A DNA stretch of 64,000 bases. It comes from Stenotrophomonas sp. MMGLT7 (GTDB lineage: Bacteria; Pseudomonadota; Gammaproteobacteria; Xanthomonadales; Xanthomonadaceae). Positions 28,503 through 37,169 of the stretch are shown here, in pieces; position 1 is the stretch's first letter, and every line of letters begins with the position of its first letter. Where the stretch lies: NCBI RefSeq assembly GCF_021168555.1, contig NZ_JAJOZS010000007.1, forward strand, positions 62,001 to 126,000, written 5' to 3'. Made by a program: the position numbers and the translations under genes. The notes below the pieces were generated by a model. The model worked only from the letters and a program-made list of their open reading frames with translations, made no database searches and had not been told where the DNA came from.

Positions 28503-28551
28503 GGGAATCGGGATTCGGGATTCGGGATTCGGGATTCGGGATTCGGGATTC
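28503..28551. repeat. heptamer tandem repeat GGGATTC
   Basis: Six perfect GGGATTC units (28510-28551) follow one variant GGGAATC (28503-28509), and GGGAAAA ends the run. Another GGGATTC lies at 28462. It sits between the unknown exported-protein gene and corC, next to a REP-like palindrome. Copy number probably varies between strains. Confidence 0.95.
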
Positions 28552-28611
28552 GGGAAAAGGCTTTCATGGCTGCGATTCGCGATCCAGCGGCCCCGGGGCT
28601 TGCGGTTTGCC

Positions 28612-28679
28612 GTAGGAGCGACTTCAGTCGCGATCGGAGCCTTCCCGGTGGAGCCCATCGCGACTGAAGTCGCTCCTAC
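28612..28679. repeat. REP-like inverted repeat, family 1, copy 2
   Basis: A 68-bp inverted repeat beginning GTAGGAGCGACTTCAGTCGC and ending in its complement, here with a less perfect centre (CGGAGCC / GGAGCCC). Two further degenerate arms (GTCGCTCCTACGG, CCGCTGCTAC) follow directly. It lies upstream of corC. Confidence 0.88.
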
Positions 28680-28809
28680 CGTCGCTCCTACGGCCGCTGC
28701 TACAGGCGGGGCGGTGCGCGGCTTTCGCGGACCTCAGCCCGGGTCGCGGCTTCCCTGCTAGACTCCTTCCATCGCCCGGCGTGCCGGGTGCCGTTTCCCC
28801 GCAAGTTCA

Positions 28810-29688
28810 ATGTCAGAAGACGACAGTAGCCATACCTCCGACAACTCCGAAAAACGACGCGGCTGGCTGGAACGCCTGAGCGCGGCGTTCTCCAACGAGC
28901 CGCACAGCCGCGACGAACTGGTCGCGCTGCTGCGCACCGCCCAGCAGGACGGCCTGATCGCCGCCGACACGCTGCGGATGATGGAAGGCTCGATCTCCAT
29001 TTCCGAACTGACCGTGGGCGACGTGATGGTCTCGCGCTCGCAGATGGTCTCGCTGGCGGCCGAGGCCGATCTGCACGAGCTGATGACGCAGGTGGTCGAG
29101 TCCGGCCACTCGCGCTTCCCGGTGCATGGCGAGAACAAGGACGAGATCCTCGGCATCCTGCTGGCCAAGGACCTGCTGCCCGGCATCGTCGCCGGCAAGC
29201 CGGCGCGCAACGTGCGCGAGCTGCTGCGCCCGGCGGTGCTGATCCCCGAGTCGAAGAAGCTCAACGTGCTGCTCAAGGAGTTCCGGCTCTCGCGCAACCA
29301 CATGGCGATCGTGGTGGACGAGTACGGCGGCGTCGCCGGGCTGGTCACCATCGAAGACGTGCTGGAGCAGATCGTCGGCGAGATCGACGACGAGCACGAC
29401 ATCGCAGAGGACGACGCCAAGCTGATCGCGGTGCAGGCCGACGGCCAGTACGTGGTCGACGCGCTGACCCCGATCGAGGACTTCAACGAGCGCTTCGGCG
29501 CCGATTTCCCCGACGACGAGTACGACACCATCGGCGGCCTGGTCACCGACGCCATCGGCCACCTGCCCGAGACCGGCGAGGAGCTGGCGCTGGGGCGGTT
29601 CCTGTTCCGGGTGGCACGCGCCGACAGCCGCCGCGTGCGCGCGTTCCATGTCACCGTGCTGCCGCCCGCGCCCGAGGAAGAGTCCTGA
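28810..29688 (+). CDS. corC: magnesium/cobalt efflux-associated CBS protein CorC
   Basis: A 292-residue protein of the HlyC/CorC family: two CBS domains (about residues 68-190; for example VGDVMVSRSQMVSL and DEYGGVAGLVTIEDVLEQIVG) and a C-terminal CorC_HlyC transporter-associated domain (DALTPIEDFNERF...). There is no membrane domain, as in short CorC/YbeX. It belongs to the phoH-ybeY-corC set; the lnt gene that often follows is not in the window. Confidence 0.95.
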   Translation: MSEDDSSHTSDNSEKRRGWLERLSAAFSNEPHSRDELVALLRTAQQDGLIAADTLRMMEGSISISELTVGDVMVSRSQMVSLAAEADLHELMTQVVESGHSRFPVHGENKDEILGILLAKDLLPGIVAGKPARNVRELLRPAVLIPESKKLNVLLKEFRLSRNHMAIVVDEYGGVAGLVTIEDVLEQIVGEIDDEHDIAEDDAKLIAVQADGQYVVDALTPIEDFNERFGADFPDDEYDTIGGLVTDAIGHLPETGEELALGRFLFRVARADSRRVRAFHVTVLPPAPEEES

Positions 29689-30085
29689 GCGTCATGCCTT
29701 TGACCGTCCCATCGATACGGAAGGCTGCGCCGAGGCAGTCATCGGGCTATTGGCAAGCCGGAAGCACCGGAAGCCGGGGCTTCCGGCCGCTGTCGCGGCC
29801 GGGTTCATTTGTTTTGGAAAACGCCCAAAGCAACGGACCAAAGAAAAACGCCTCCCCTGCAACGTCAAGAGCCTTCATCGGAAGGGCTATCGGGATTTTC
29901 CGACTCGCCCTGCGTGGCTCGGTCGGAACATGCTTGATCGCGGCAGGCCGCCCATCCATGGGCGGCGCCCTCCGGGCCTGGGAAGATCGTCGCCACTCGG
30001 ACATGGCGTCGAGCCTCGCCTTCCGCAGGATGCCTGCCCGCACTACACGGCTGCGCGAGGGGAGTTGCAATCTCCAAGCACCTCA
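29689..30085. other. gene-free stretch between corC and DUF4105, with a likely dispersed repeat
   Basis: A roughly 400-bp gap without a credible gene. It contains an A-rich patch around 29810-29860 (GTTTTGGAAAACGCCCAAAG followed by ACGGACCAAAG and AAAAACGCC) unlike the surrounding GC-rich DNA. From memory, similar sequence recurs in xanthomonad intergenic regions. Open frames on both strands look spurious. Confidence 0.45.
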
Positions 30086-31321
30086 ATGACGTGGAAAAGC
30101 ATGGTCCCGAGCGTGCCATCGAGCGGATCGTCGCTGTGGGCCGCCTTGTGCGGGCTGCTGCTTCTGTGCCTGCTGCTCGCGCTGCCGGCCGGCGCGCAGC
30201 AGCTGCCGCCGCGCATCGGCGTGGCCACGATGCAGCCGGGCGAGGTGTTCTTCGAGCGCTTCGGCCATGACGCCATCGTGGTGGCGGACCCGGCCAGCGG
30301 CCGCGCCACCTCCTACAACTTCGGCTACTTCGATCCCGGCGAGCCGGACTTCGTCGGCCGCTTCGCCCGCGGCGAGATGATGTACTGGCTGGTCGCGCTG
30401 CCGCTGGAGGAGGACCTGGCCCAGTACCGCGACAGCGGCCGCGGCGTGGACATCCAGTGGCTGGACCTGCCCGCCGCGCAGGCGCAGGCGCTGGCCGATG
30501 CGCTGGCCGAGCGTGCGCGCCCGGAAAACGCGCGCTACCGCTACGACTACTTCACCGCCAACTGCGCCACGATGGTGCGCGACGCCATCGACCACGCCAT
30601 GGGCGGTGCGCTGAAGACCCAGCTGGCCGGACGCTCGCGCGGCAACACCTACCGCAGCGAGTCGGTGCGACTGGCGTCGCCGGCGACCTGGATGTGGATC
30701 GGCTTCGACCTCGGCCTGGGGCCCTACGCCGACCGCCCGCTGTCGCGCTGGCAGGAGGCCTTCGTGCCGATGCGGCTGGCCGAGAGCCTGGAGCAGGCGG
30801 TCAACAGCGAGGGCCGCCCGCTGGTGCAGGCACGCCAGCAGGTACTGCCGCAGCGCCTGCCGCCCGAGCCGGCGGAGTCGCCACGTCCCTGGTGGCCCTG
30901 GCTGCTGGCCGGCGTGGTGCTGGCCGCCGGCCTGTGCTCGCTGCGGCGGCGGCCACGGCTGCTGGCGGCGCTGGCCATCCCGTTCTGGCTGCTGTGCGCA
31001 GTCGGCGGGCTCGTGCTGGCGTGGCTGTGGGGCTTCACCGCGCACCAGGCCGCCTGGGCCAACCGCAACCTGCTGCTGCTCGACCCGCTGTGCCTGGCGC
31101 TGCTGTTCGGCGCCGTGGCGCTGTTGCGCCGCCGCCGGCCCGGGCGCTGGTTCGCCGCCACCCTGTGGACGGTGACGGCGCTGGCCGGTGTCGCGCTGCT
31201 GCTGCACTGGTTGTCGGCGCAGCCGCAGTTCAACCTGCAGTGGATCGCGCTGCTGCTGCCGCTGCACGCGGCACTGGCATGGTCGTTCACGCGGCCACGC
31301 TTGCCCGCCGCCGCGCGCTGA
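30086..31321 (+). CDS. DUF4105 membrane protein
   Basis: A 411-residue protein with an N-terminal signal/anchor (LWAALCGLLLLCLLLALPAGA). The extracytoplasmic DUF4105 domain contains PGEVFFERFGHDAIVV, FARGEMMYWL and YDYFTANCATMVRDAID, and about five C-terminal membrane helices follow. The Asn-Cys and His pattern suggests an NlpC-like cysteine catalytic centre, but no activity is established. A second possible start is ATG at 30101. corA starts 14 bp downstream. Confidence 0.8.
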   Translation: MTWKSMVPSVPSSGSSLWAALCGLLLLCLLLALPAGAQQLPPRIGVATMQPGEVFFERFGHDAIVVADPASGRATSYNFGYFDPGEPDFVGRFARGEMMYWLVALPLEEDLAQYRDSGRGVDIQWLDLPAAQAQALADALAERARPENARYRYDYFTANCATMVRDAIDHAMGGALKTQLAGRSRGNTYRSESVRLASPATWMWIGFDLGLGPYADRPLSRWQEAFVPMRLAESLEQAVNSEGRPLVQARQQVLPQRLPPEPAESPRPWWPWLLAGVVLAAGLCSLRRRPRLLAALAIPFWLLCAVGGLVLAWLWGFTAHQAAWANRNLLLLDPLCLALLFGAVALLRRRRPGRWFAATLWTVTALAGVALLLHWLSAQPQFNLQWIALLLPLHAALAWSFTRPRLPAAAR

Positions 31322-31335
31322 ATCACGATGGCGCG

Positions 31336-32328
31336 ATGAACTCCCCCGCCCCGGCCAATCCGCCCAGCGTCATCACCTGCGCGCACTACGACGGCCAGGG
31401 GCATCGCCGCGACATCGCCTTCGACGCCATCAGCGACATGCTGCAGCTCGACGGCTTCGTCTGGCTGGGCCTGTACGAGCCCGACGACGAGGTGCTGCGC
31501 AAGCTGCGCGACGAATTCGACCTCCACGAGCTGGCGGTCGAGGACGCGCTCAACGCCCACCAGCGCCCCAAGATCGAGACCTACGGCGACACCCTGTTCG
31601 CGGTGGTGCATACCGCGCAGCTGCTGGACGAGCGCATCCGCTACGGCGAGACCCATGCCTTCCTCGGCCCGCACTTCCTGGTCACGGTGCGCCACGGCGC
31701 CTCGCTGTCCTACGCGCCGGTGCGCGAGCGGCTGGAGCGCGAGCCGGCACGGCTGGCGCTGGGCCCGGGCTTCTGCCTGTACGCGGTGCTGGACTTCGTG
31801 GTCGACAACTACCTGCCGGTGGTCACCGGCTTCCGCGACACCCTGGATTCGCTGGAGAAGGACATCTTCGCCGAGAACTACCGGCGCAGCACGGTGATCC
31901 GCCTGTACGAGCTCAAGCGCGAGCTCAACAAGATGCGGCTGGCGGTGGCGCCGCTGCAGGACGTGCTGGCGCAGCTGCGGCGCAGCAGCAGCCCGCTGAT
32001 CCACGACGAGATGAAGCCGTACCTGCGCGACGTGCACGACCATGCGGTCCGCATCAACGACTCCACCGACACCCTGCGCGAGATGCTCGGCACCGCGCTG
32101 AGCGTGAACCTGTCGCTGGTCACCCTGGCGCAGGGCGAGACGGTCAAGCGCCTGGGCGCCTGGGCGGCGCTGCTGGCCGCGCCGACGCTGATCACCAGCT
32201 GGTACGGCATGAACTTCGCGCACATGCCGGAACTGCAGGGCCGCTTCGCCTACCCGGTGCTGATCGTGGTGGTGGCCGCGGTGTGCGTGGGGCTGTACCG
32301 GCTGTTCAAGCGGGTGCGCTGGCTTTAG
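31336..32328 (+). CDS. corA: CorA-type divalent cation channel
   Basis: A 330-residue CorA-family protein: a cytoplasmic N-terminal domain, a long stalk helix and two C-terminal membrane helices with the signature YGMNF between them. It should carry Mg2+ (or Zn2+/Co2+) across the inner membrane as a pentamer. The start at 31336 follows DUF4105 closely, suggesting an operon. Confidence 0.94.
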   Translation: MNSPAPANPPSVITCAHYDGQGHRRDIAFDAISDMLQLDGFVWLGLYEPDDEVLRKLRDEFDLHELAVEDALNAHQRPKIETYGDTLFAVVHTAQLLDERIRYGETHAFLGPHFLVTVRHGASLSYAPVRERLEREPARLALGPGFCLYAVLDFVVDNYLPVVTGFRDTLDSLEKDIFAENYRRSTVIRLYELKRELNKMRLAVAPLQDVLAQLRRSSSPLIHDEMKPYLRDVHDHAVRINDSTDTLREMLGTALSVNLSLVTLAQGETVKRLGAWAALLAAPTLITSWYGMNFAHMPELQGRFAYPVLIVVVAAVCVGLYRLFKRVRWL

Positions 32329-32384
32329 GGCAAGGCGCTGCACGGCGACGAGGCGCCTGCGACACCGTCCCCGCATGAGCTGCT

Positions 32385-32530
32385 CCCTTCTCCCGCTTGC
32401 GGGGCTGGGCACCCTCGGGGTGGAAGGTGCCCGAAGGGCGGATGGGGGCTGCCTGGGGCCATGGGAAAGGCACGGCAAAAGCGCCCTCATCCGGCGCTGC
32501 GCGCCACTTTCTCCCGCAAGCGGGAGAAGG
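32385..32530. repeat. intergenic repeat element with CTTCTCCCGC / GCGGGAG hairpins
   Basis: A roughly 145-bp element between convergent corA and the dehydrogenase gene. The left end is CCCTTCTCCCGCTTGCGGGG (32385-32404) and the right end is a perfect hairpin CTCCCGCAAGCGGGAG (32511-32526) preceded by TTT and followed by AAGG. Inner parts (GCGCCCTCATCCGGCGC) pair too. By memory it resembles a dispersed element of this bacterial family. It may double as a bidirectional terminator. Confidence 0.65.
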
Positions 32531-32604
32531 ATTTCTGTTCATGTCTTGCTCGGAAGAGGCGGCACGACGCAGGGAAAGGAAATGCTTACCTGCCAACGCT
32601 GCAC

Positions 32605-33969
32605 TCAAGCCACGTAGACGGTCTTGATGTTGGTGAACTCGCGGATGCCCGGCTCGGCCAGTTCGCGGCCGTAGCCGGAACGCTTGATGCCGCCGAACGG
32701 CAGCCGGATGTCGCTGCGGACGATCGAGTTGACGAAGGCCGCACCGCACTGCAACTGCTGCGCCACCTCCTCGCCGCGGTCGGCATCGGCGGTCCACACG
32801 CTGCCACCCAGGCCGAAGGTGGTGTCGTTGGCCACGCGTACCGCCTCGGCCTCGTCCTCGACGCGGATGATCGCCGCCACCGGCCCGAACAGTTCCTCGT
32901 CGTAGGCCGGCATGCCCGGCCCCACGTTGTCCAGGATCGAGGCCGGGTAGCCGGCGTGGCTGGCGGCCACCGGCTCGCAGCCCAGCAGCGGCAGCGCGCC
33001 GTTCTCGATGCTGGACAACACCTGCCCGTGCAGCTCGTCGCGCAGGTCGGCCCGCGCCATCGGCGCCAGCGTGGTGGCCTCGTCGTTGGGGTCGCCGTAC
33101 ACGCGCGCCCTGGCCGCGGCGACGAAGCGCTCGACGAAGGCCTCGGCGACCGCCTCGACCACGATGAAGCGCTTGGCGGCGATGCAGGTCTGCCCACTGT
33201 TGTCGAATCGCGACTTCACCGCCGCGGCCACGGTCTTGTCCAGGTCGGCGTCGGCCAGCACCACGAAGGCGTCGCTGCCGCCCAGCTCCATCACGCATTT
33301 CTTCAACTGGTCGCCGGCGGTGGCCGCGACCGAACGCCCGGCGCGCTCGCTGCCGGTGAGGGTGGCGGCGGCGATGCGGCGGTCGCGCAGCACCTGCGCG
33401 GCCTGGTCGTTGTCGATGTGCAGCACGTCGAACACGCCGGCCGGCAATCCCGCGGCCTGCAGCACCTCGTTGATGACGTCGGCGCAGCGCGGCACGTTGG
33501 ACGCATGCTTGAGCACGGCCACGTTGCCGGCCATCAGGCCCGGCGCCAGGAAGCGGAACACCTGCCAGAGGGGGAAGTTCCACGGCATCAGCGCGAACAC
33601 GCAGCCCAGCGGCTCGTAGCGCACGTAGCTGCGCGCGGCCTCGGTGGCGATACTCTGCGGCTGCAGGTATTCCAGCGCATGGTCGGCGTAGTAGTCGCAG
33701 GCCTGCGCGCATTTCTCGATCTCGGCCAGCGCTTCGCCGCGCAGCTTGCCCATCTCGGCGGTCATGATCCGCTGGATGTCCTCGCTGCGCTTTCGCAGCC
33801 CGTCCGCGACGCGCTGCAGATGGCGGCCACGCTCGTCCAGCGACAGCGCCGACCAGGCCGGGAATGCCTGCTCGGCCGCGGCCAGGCGCCGCTCCACATC
33901 GTCGGCGCCCATCAGTTCCAGGCGGTACTCCACCTTGCCGGTGGCGGGATTGACGGTTTCCACGGTCAT
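32605..33969 (-). CDS. NAD(P)-dependent aldehyde dehydrogenase, succinate-semialdehyde type
   Basis: A 454-residue aldehyde dehydrogenase with catalytic Glu in MELGGSD, catalytic Cys in NSGQTCIAAKRF, and the ending FGGIKRSGYGREL. Length and sequence fit the succinate-semialdehyde dehydrogenase (Sad/YneI-like) group, which oxidises succinate semialdehyde to succinate, but substrate cannot be fixed from sequence. The start at 33969 is preferred: AGGAG lies seven bases upstream. It follows the efflux operon on the same strand after 70 bp. No GABA transaminase is nearby. Confidence 0.88.
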   Translation of the reverse strand: MTVETVNPATGKVEYRLELMGADDVERRLAAAEQAFPAWSALSLDERGRHLQRVADGLRKRSEDIQRIMTAEMGKLRGEALAEIEKCAQACDYYADHALEYLQPQSIATEAARSYVRYEPLGCVFALMPWNFPLWQVFRFLAPGLMAGNVAVLKHASNVPRCADVINEVLQAAGLPAGVFDVLHIDNDQAAQVLRDRRIAAATLTGSERAGRSVAATAGDQLKKCVMELGGSDAFVVLADADLDKTVAAAVKSRFDNSGQTCIAAKRFIVVEAVAEAFVERFVAAARARVYGDPNDEATTLAPMARADLRDELHGQVLSSIENGALPLLGCEPVAASHAGYPASILDNVGPGMPAYDEELFGPVAAIIRVEDEAEAVRVANDTTFGLGGSVWTADADRGEEVAQQLQCGAAFVNSIVRSDIRLPFGGIKRSGYGRELAEPGIREFTNIKTVYVA

Positions 33970-34039
33970 CACGGACTCCTGCACAGTGCCTATGGCAATG
34001 CGCACAAGCCTACGCCCGTTGCGGTCGAAACATCGTTAC

Positions 34040-35590
34040 CTACGGCGCAGCCGCGCCGGCATCGCCCGCCTGCGTGGCCGGCGGCGTGCCCCAGCCCAGG
34101 CCCAGGCTCTTCTGCAGCGCGACGTAGCCCACCAGCAGTTGCAGCTGCGCCTGCGCGGCGCCGTCCTGGGCCGACAGGCGCTGGCGCTGCACGTCCAGGG
34201 TGTCGATCAGCGACGAGGCGCCGGCGGCGTTGCGCTGCTCCATCAGCGCGGCCGCACGGGCGGCCGAGGCCTGCGCCTGCTGCGCGCTGCCCAGTTGCCG
34301 GCGCGCGGCACCGAAGCGCGACAGCGCGCCGTTGGCGTCCTGCAGCGCGGCCAGCACGGTGCCCTGGTAGGCGGCCAGGCGCGCCTGGTTGCCGGCCCGG
34401 GCCTGCTCGACCTGGGCGCCGGTGCGGCCGAAGTCGAACACCGACCAGCGCAGCATAGGCGCCACCGCCCAGTTCACCGCGTCCGCCCCCAGGTCGCTGG
34501 CCGAAGTGGCGAACATGCCCAGCGAGCCCAGCAGGGTCACCTGCGGGAAGTAGGCCGACAGCGCCTCGCCGATCTGCGCCGAGGAGGCGGCCAGCTCGCG
34601 CTCGGCGCGGCGCACGTCCGGGCGCCGCCGGATCAGCGCCGCCGCGTCGTCCACCTGCACCCGCTGCGGCAGGTCCGGCAGCGGGCGGTCCTGCGCGAAC
34701 ATCGCATCCAGCGCACCCGGCTCGCGGCCGATCATCAGCGCCAGCTGGTCCAGCGCCACCTGGGCGTCGGCCTCCAGCTGCGGCACCATCGCCTCCTGCT
34801 GGTGCACCTGCGCCACCGCGCGTTCCACCTGCAGGTCCGAGTCGGCGCCGCGATCGCGCCGCTGCCGGGTCAGCGCCAGGATGCGTTCGGCGCGTTCCAG
34901 GTTGTCGCGCGCGATCGCCAGCCGCTCTCGATTGCCGCGGTAGCCCAAGTAGGCCTGCGCGACCTCGGCGGTGAGCTGCACCTGGGCGTCGGCCAGGTCG
35001 GCCGCGCTGGCCTCGGCCTTGGCGCGCGCGCCCTCGGCGGCGCGGCGGCGGCGGCCGAACAGGTCCAGCTCCCAGCTGGCGTCGAAGCCGGCGTCGTACA
35101 GGTCCATGTCCATGTCCAGTGCCTGGGCGCGCTGGCGGATCGCCTGCGCGGCCTCGGCACCGGCGCTGCCCTCGATCGCGTCGGCGACCTCGCCGGCGGT
35201 ACTGCGCACGCTGTCCTTGGCCCAGTCCGGCGCGGTGGCGTGGCCGTAGACCGCGGTGGCGCCGATCGACGGCAGCATCTCGGCACGGCGCTGGCGCACC
35301 AGCGCGCGCGAGGCACGCAGCTGCGCCTCGGCCGCGCGCAGGTTGGGGCTGTTGGCCAGGGCCCGGTCGACCAGCCAGTCCAGCTGCGGGTCGTGCAGCT
35401 GCGTCCACCAGCGCTGCAGCGGCGGCGCGGCCACCACCAGCTGCGGATCGGCGCGCACCAGCCGCGGCTGGGCCTGGGCCGACGCGGCCACCTGCGGCCG
35501 GACGTAGTCCGGCCCGAGCATGCAGCCGGCCAGCGCCAGCGGCAATGCGGAAGCCAGGAAGAAGCGTGTGCGGAATGAAGACATGGCCAT
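34040..35590 (-). CDS. outer-membrane efflux factor lipoprotein (OprM/NodT type)
   Basis: A 516-residue outer-membrane channel subunit with a lipobox (ALAGCMLGPDY) and two internal OEP repeats forming the helical barrel (for example around SWELDLFGRRRRA and MLRWSVFDFGRTGAQVEQARA). It should trimerise and join the EmrA-EmrB pump. It starts one base after the emrB stop. An alternative start is two codons in. Confidence 0.94.
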   Translation of the reverse strand: MAMSSFRTRFFLASALPLALAGCMLGPDYVRPQVAASAQAQPRLVRADPQLVVAAPPLQRWWTQLHDPQLDWLVDRALANSPNLRAAEAQLRASRALVRQRRAEMLPSIGATAVYGHATAPDWAKDSVRSTAGEVADAIEGSAGAEAAQAIRQRAQALDMDMDLYDAGFDASWELDLFGRRRRAAEGARAKAEASAADLADAQVQLTAEVAQAYLGYRGNRERLAIARDNLERAERILALTRQRRDRGADSDLQVERAVAQVHQQEAMVPQLEADAQVALDQLALMIGREPGALDAMFAQDRPLPDLPQRVQVDDAAALIRRRPDVRRAERELAASSAQIGEALSAYFPQVTLLGSLGMFATSASDLGADAVNWAVAPMLRWSVFDFGRTGAQVEQARAGNQARLAAYQGTVLAALQDANGALSRFGAARRQLGSAQQAQASAARAAALMEQRNAAGASSLIDTLDVQRQRLSAQDGAAQAQLQLLVGYVALQKSLGLGWGTPPATQAGDAGAAAP

Positions 35591-35591
35591 C

Positions 35592-37169
35592 TCAGTGCAT
35601 CGCGAGCGAGATCTCGCCCTTGGGCAGCGGCTTGAGCAGGAACACCAGCGGCAGCGAGGCCACCACGATCATGCCGAAGATCCAGAACAGGTCGTTGTAG
35701 GCCATCACCAGCGCCTGCTGCTGCACCACCCGCCCCAGCTCGGCGACCGCGCGCACCGCCGCCTCGCTGCCTGAAGCGGACTGCAGCTGCGCGGTGAGGC
35801 CGCGCACGGCGTCCTGCGCCATCGGCGAGTTGGCGGTGACCGCGCTGCCGATGTTGTCCAGGTGCAGCGCCATGCGCCGTTCCTGGAAGGTGGAGATGAT
35901 CGCCAGCCCGATCGAGCCGCCGAGGTTGCGCGCGGCGTTGAACAGGCCGGAGGCGTCGGCGGCCTCCTCCGGCGGCACCGAGGAGATCGCCGCCTGGTTC
36001 AGCGCCATCAGCGCGAACGCCAGGCCGCAGCCCTGCAGCAGCTGGCCGATGACGAAGTGCTGGCCGACGCTGTCGGCGGTCAGGCTGAGGTTGACGAAGC
36101 AGGCCCCGGCGAAGCACAGCATGCCGGTCATGACCATGACCCGCACGTCGATGGTGGACAGCATCTTCGGCGTGAGCGGCATCAGCAGCACCGTCGGCAG
36201 ACCGGCCAGCAGCAGCACGTAGCCGGCCTGCTCAGTGTTGTAGCCGGCGATCATCGCCAGGAACTGCGGGATCATGTACATCACGCCGAACAGGATGAGT
36301 CCGGTCACCAGCACCATCACGAACACCGCAGCGAAGCTGCGGTTGCGCAGCACCGACAGCCGGATCACCGGCTCGCGGCTGGTGACCTGGGCCAGCGCCA
36401 GCGCGGCGAAGCCGAGCAGCGACAGCAGGCTCAGGCCGATGATCATCCCCGACTCGAACCAGCGTTCGCGCTGGCCCTCCTCCAGCACCACGGTCAGCGC
36501 GCCCAGGCCGGTGCCCAGGCCGAAGATGCCCAGCCAGTCGGCACGCAGCAGGCCCGGAAGATCCATCTTCTCGTGGTGCAGGCCGAGCAGCAGCAACAGG
36601 ATCAGCGCCGCGCACACCGGCACGTTGATGAAGAAGGCGTAGTGCCAGCTCAGGTTCTCGGCCAGCCAGCCGCCGAGCAGCGGGCCGATCACCGGGCCCA
36701 GGATCACGGTCATGCCGAACAGCGCGGTGCCCTGGGTCTGCTGCGACGGCGGCAGCTTGGTGGCGACGATGGTCAGCGCGGTGGGGATCATCGCCCCGCC
36801 GGTGAAGCCCTGGCCGATGCGGCCGAGGATCATCATCGTCAGCGAGTCCGACAGCCCGCACATCACCGAGAAGCCGGTGAACGAGATCGCGCAGATCAGC
36901 AGGAAGTTGCGCAGCCCCAGGGTGCGCACGAACCAGCCGGCCAGCGGGATCATCACGATCTCCGAGACCAGGTAGGCGGTGGAGATCCAGGTACCCTCGG
37001 TGCCGCTGGCGCCGACCTCGCCCTGGATCGTCGGCAGTGCGGCGTTGACGATGGAGATGTCCAGCGTCGCCATGAACGAGCCGATGGTGCCGGCCGCCAC
37101 CGCCAGCCACGCCGAGGCATCGGCCTTGGCCGGGGCGCTGGGGCCGGTGCGGGTGGCGGTGGCGTTCAC
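35592..37169 (-). CDS. emrB: EmrB-type drug:proton antiporter (DHA2 family)
   Basis: A 525-residue MFS transporter with 14 predicted helices. Family marks are FMATLDISIVNAALPTIQ in the first helix, GWFVRTLGLRNFLL and LGPVIGPLLGGWL. The GTG start at 37169 overlaps the emrA stop (GTGA). Together with EmrA and the outer-membrane factor it makes a complete tripartite efflux pump; the drug range is unknown. Confidence 0.95.
   Translation of the reverse strand: MNATATRTGPSAPAKADASAWLAVAAGTIGSFMATLDISIVNAALPTIQGEVGASGTEGTWISTAYLVSEIVMIPLAGWFVRTLGLRNFLLICAISFTGFSVMCGLSDSLTMMILGRIGQGFTGGAMIPTALTIVATKLPPSQQTQGTALFGMTVILGPVIGPLLGGWLAENLSWHYAFFINVPVCAALILLLLLGLHHEKMDLPGLLRADWLGIFGLGTGLGALTVVLEEGQRERWFESGMIIGLSLLSLLGFAALALAQVTSREPVIRLSVLRNRSFAAVFVMVLVTGLILFGVMYMIPQFLAMIAGYNTEQAGYVLLLAGLPTVLLMPLTPKMLSTIDVRVMVMTGMLCFAGACFVNLSLTADSVGQHFVIGQLLQGCGLAFALMALNQAAISSVPPEEAADASGLFNAARNLGGSIGLAIISTFQERRMALHLDNIGSAVTANSPMAQDAVRGLTAQLQSASGSEAAVRAVAELGRVVQQQALVMAYNDLFWIFGMIVVASLPLVFLLKPLPKGEISLAMH

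Noticed and set aside
28503-28551. A CRISPR-like repeat array
   Set aside because: The units are contiguous heptamers with no spacers, so it is a simple tandem repeat.
32511-32526. A standard intrinsic terminator for corA
   Set aside because: The CTCCCGC/GCGGGAG hairpin lacks a following T-tract on the plus strand and is part of a longer dispersed-type repeat, so it was annotated as a repeat.
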